A stretch of 6,837 bases of DNA, taken from the NCBI GenBank assembly GCA_023248505.1, contig JAHFEM010000029.1:1-6837 (forward strand), written 5' to 3'. How positions within the stretch are numbered: position 1 is the first letter of the stretch; the number at the start of each line of letters is the position of its first letter. Shown here in pieces: positions 5,437 to 6,837 of this stretch. Made by a program: the position numbers and the translations under genes. The notes below the pieces were generated by a model. It made no database searches, was not told where the DNA came from, and saw nothing but the letters and a program-made list of their open reading frames with translations. The DNA is from Nitrospirota bacterium (GTDB lineage Bacteria > Nitrospirota > Nitrospiria > SBBL01 > Manganitrophaceae).

Positions 5437-6837
5437 ATGCAGACCGATTTCTCCATTCAGAAACTCCCCCCTCAAAACCTCGAGGCCGAACTGGCGGTGC
5501 TGGCGGCCATCCTCCTGGACAATCAGGCCATCAACAAGGTGGTCGAGATTCTCCGGGCCGAGGCATTTTATAAGGAAAGCCACCGGAAGATCTTCTCGGC
5601 CATGTTGGAGCTCAACGGCGCGAATGAGGCGATCGATCTCATCACTTTGACAGAGCACCTTCGGTTAAAAGGGCAGCTTGACGCGGTGGGAGGGGCCTCG
5701 TACCTGACGGAGATTCTCAACAGCGTCGCCACGGCGGCCAATGTCCGGATGCATGCGAAGATCGTCCATGAGAAGGGATTGCTGCGGAATTTGATCAGCA
5801 TCGCGACCGACATCGTCACGGTCGGTTACGAGTCGCAAGGGAAGGTCGAAGATCTCCTCGATCATGCCGAGCGGAGCATCTTTGCGATTTCGGACAAGAA
5901 GATGCAGGGAGCCTTTGTTCCAATGCGAGAGCTGGTGAAGGCCGGCTTCGAGATCATCGAGAAGTTGGCCGATCAAAGGCTCACCGGACTTCCGACCAGC
6001 TTTAAAGACCTTGATAAAATGACTTCCGGACTCCAGGACGGCGACTTGATTATCGTGGCCGGCCGTCCTTCGATGGGGAAGACGGCGTTTGCATTGGGAA
6101 TGGCCCAAAATGTCGCGATACGAAACCGTCAGACCGTCGGCATCTTCAGCCTGGAGATGTCGAAAGAGCAACTCGTTCTTCGAATGCTCTGTTCCGAGGC
6201 GCGGGTCGATTCGCATAAGATCCGCTCCGGATTTCTCGGACGGCCGGGGAACGACAACTGGCAGCAATTGATCCGGGCGGCCGGGAAGCTGAGCGAGGCG
6301 CCGATCTTCATCGATGATTCCGCTTCCATGTCGATTTTGGAGATGCGGGCGAAGGCGCGCCGCCTCAAGGCCGAACATAATCTCAGTCTCATCATCGTCG
6401 ATTATCTTCAGTTGATGCGGGGACGGGAAGATGCCGACAACCGCCAACAGGAGATCTCCGATATTTCCCGCTCTCTCAAGGCGCTGGCGAAGGAGCTTCA
6501 TGTGCCGGTCATCGCACTCTCCCAGCTCTCCCGCGCCGTCGAATCGCGACCGGAGAAGAAAAAAAGACCGATGCTGGCCGATCTTCGAGAATCCGGCGCG
6601 ATTGAGCAGGATGCCGATGTGGTGCTCTTTATCTATCGGGAAGAGGTGTATGATCCCTGCAAGTGTCCTCGTGAGGGAGAGTGTATCTGCGGTCGCAGAG
6701 GATTGGCGGAGATCATTATCGGAAAGCAGAGGAATGGTCCGATCGGAGATGTCCCGATGGCCTTCATCGATCGATACACCCGTTTTGAAGATCTGGCGGA
6801 TGATCATCCAAAGCGGCTCCATAACGGGAGCGACGCC
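5437..6837 (+). CDS. dnaB: Replicative DNA helicase DnaB (3' end cut by window edge)
   Basis: DnaB is the hexameric 5'-3' helicase that unwinds DNA at the replication fork and is loaded at oriC. The window holds 467 codons in frame with no stop. E. coli DnaB has about 471 residues, so only a short tail is probably missing. The N-terminal DnaB_N domain covers about 10-110 (LPPQNLEAELAVLAAILLD near the start), followed by a helical linker to about 180. The RecA-like ATPase domain follows: Walker A GRPSMGKT (209-216, K215), catalytic E240 in FSLEMSKEQ, Walker B IIVDYLQL (319-326, D322), sensor-like ALSQLSRAVE (360-369) and the arginine-finger segment GKQRNGP (429-435). An unusual insertion at 406-421 has four cysteines, C408, C410, C416 and C418. 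No intein interrupts the motifs, although DnaB is a common intein host. The gene follows hisZ by 55 bp on the same strand and may be co-transcribed with it. Confidence 0.96.
   Translation, partial: MQTDFSIQKLPPQNLEAELAVLAAILLDNQAINKVVEILRAEAFYKESHRKIFSAMLELNGANEAIDLITLTEHLRLKGQLDAVGGASYLTEILNSVATAANVRMHAKIVHEKGLLRNLISIATDIVTVGYESQGKVEDLLDHAERSIFAISDKKMQGAFVPMRELVKAGFEIIEKLADQRLTGLPTSFKDLDKMTSGLQDGDLIIVAGRPSMGKTAFALGMAQNVAIRNRQTVGIFSLEMSKEQLVLRMLCSEARVDSHKIRSGFLGRPGNDNWQQLIRAAGKLSEAPIFIDDSASMSILEMRAKARRLKAEHNLSLIIVDYLQLMRGREDADNRQQEISDISRSLKALAKELHVPVIALSQLSRAVESRPEKKKRPMLADLRESGAIEQDADVVLFIYREEVYDPCKCPREGECICGRRGLAEIIIGKQRNGPIGDVPMAFIDRYTRFEDLADDHPKRLHNGSDA

Noticed and set aside
4645..6822. 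Two long - strand open frames (337 and 385 codons) opposite hisZ and dnaB
   Set aside because: Both lie opposite clearly conserved genes, have low-complexity Arg/Pro/Asp-rich composition and no family resemblance. They are codon-bias shadows.
5437..6837. Intein in DnaB
   Set aside because: Walker A, Walker B and the GKQRNGP segment are all continuous at normal spacing; only the short cysteine loop is extra.

Overview
The window is an ordinary, gene-dense stretch of a bacterial chromosome of moderately high GC content. It holds four essentially housekeeping genes on the + strand and the 5' part of one divergent gene on the - strand. The gene families (AMIN-domain envelope protein, class V aminotransferase beside a long-form SerA, a HisZ of the short-HisG type, DnaB) and the overall style suggest a Gram-negative or diderm lineage such as Nitrospirota or a deltaproteobacterium-like group. 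That assignment is an inference from family flavour and is not proven. I see no tRNA, rRNA, CRISPR array, transposase, prophage gene or defence gene.

Layout. Positions 1-790 (- strand) encode the N-terminal 263 residues of an exported AMIN-domain protein, most likely an N-acetylmuramoyl-L-alanine amidase whose catalytic domain lies beyond the left edge. Positions 791-1080 are a divergent regulatory region with one candidate sigma70-type promoter on each strand; both use a TTGACA -35 and a TACCTT -10. Positions 1081-2220 encode a class V PLP aminotransferase of the alanine/serine-glyoxylate (serine-pyruvate) family. The next 99 bp hold a striking inverted array of 7-bp units (NNTCAGC on one side, GCTGANN on the other). 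Then comes serA at 2320-3900, a full-length 526-residue D-3-phosphoglycerate dehydrogenase with an ACT domain. A 188-bp gap with a short inverted repeat leads to hisZ (4089-5381), and 55 bp later dnaB (from 5437) runs to the right edge with probably only a few codons missing.

How the genes work together. SerA oxidises 3-phosphoglycerate to 3-phosphohydroxypyruvate. The adjacent class V aminotransferase plausibly supplies the transamination step of serine synthesis, or links serine, glyoxylate and glycine, so the two look like a small serine/glycine module expressed from the promoter near 987-1016. HisZ is the regulatory partner of a short HisG, encoded elsewhere, in the first step of histidine synthesis. 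DnaB is the replicative helicase. The grouping of hisZ and dnaB looks like a co-oriented housekeeping run rather than a functional pathway.

I did not find an undescribed multi-gene system here. The items most worth a second look are a CxC-x5-CxC cysteine insertion in DnaB next to its arginine-finger segment, the heptad inverted repeat before serA, and the matched divergent promoters.
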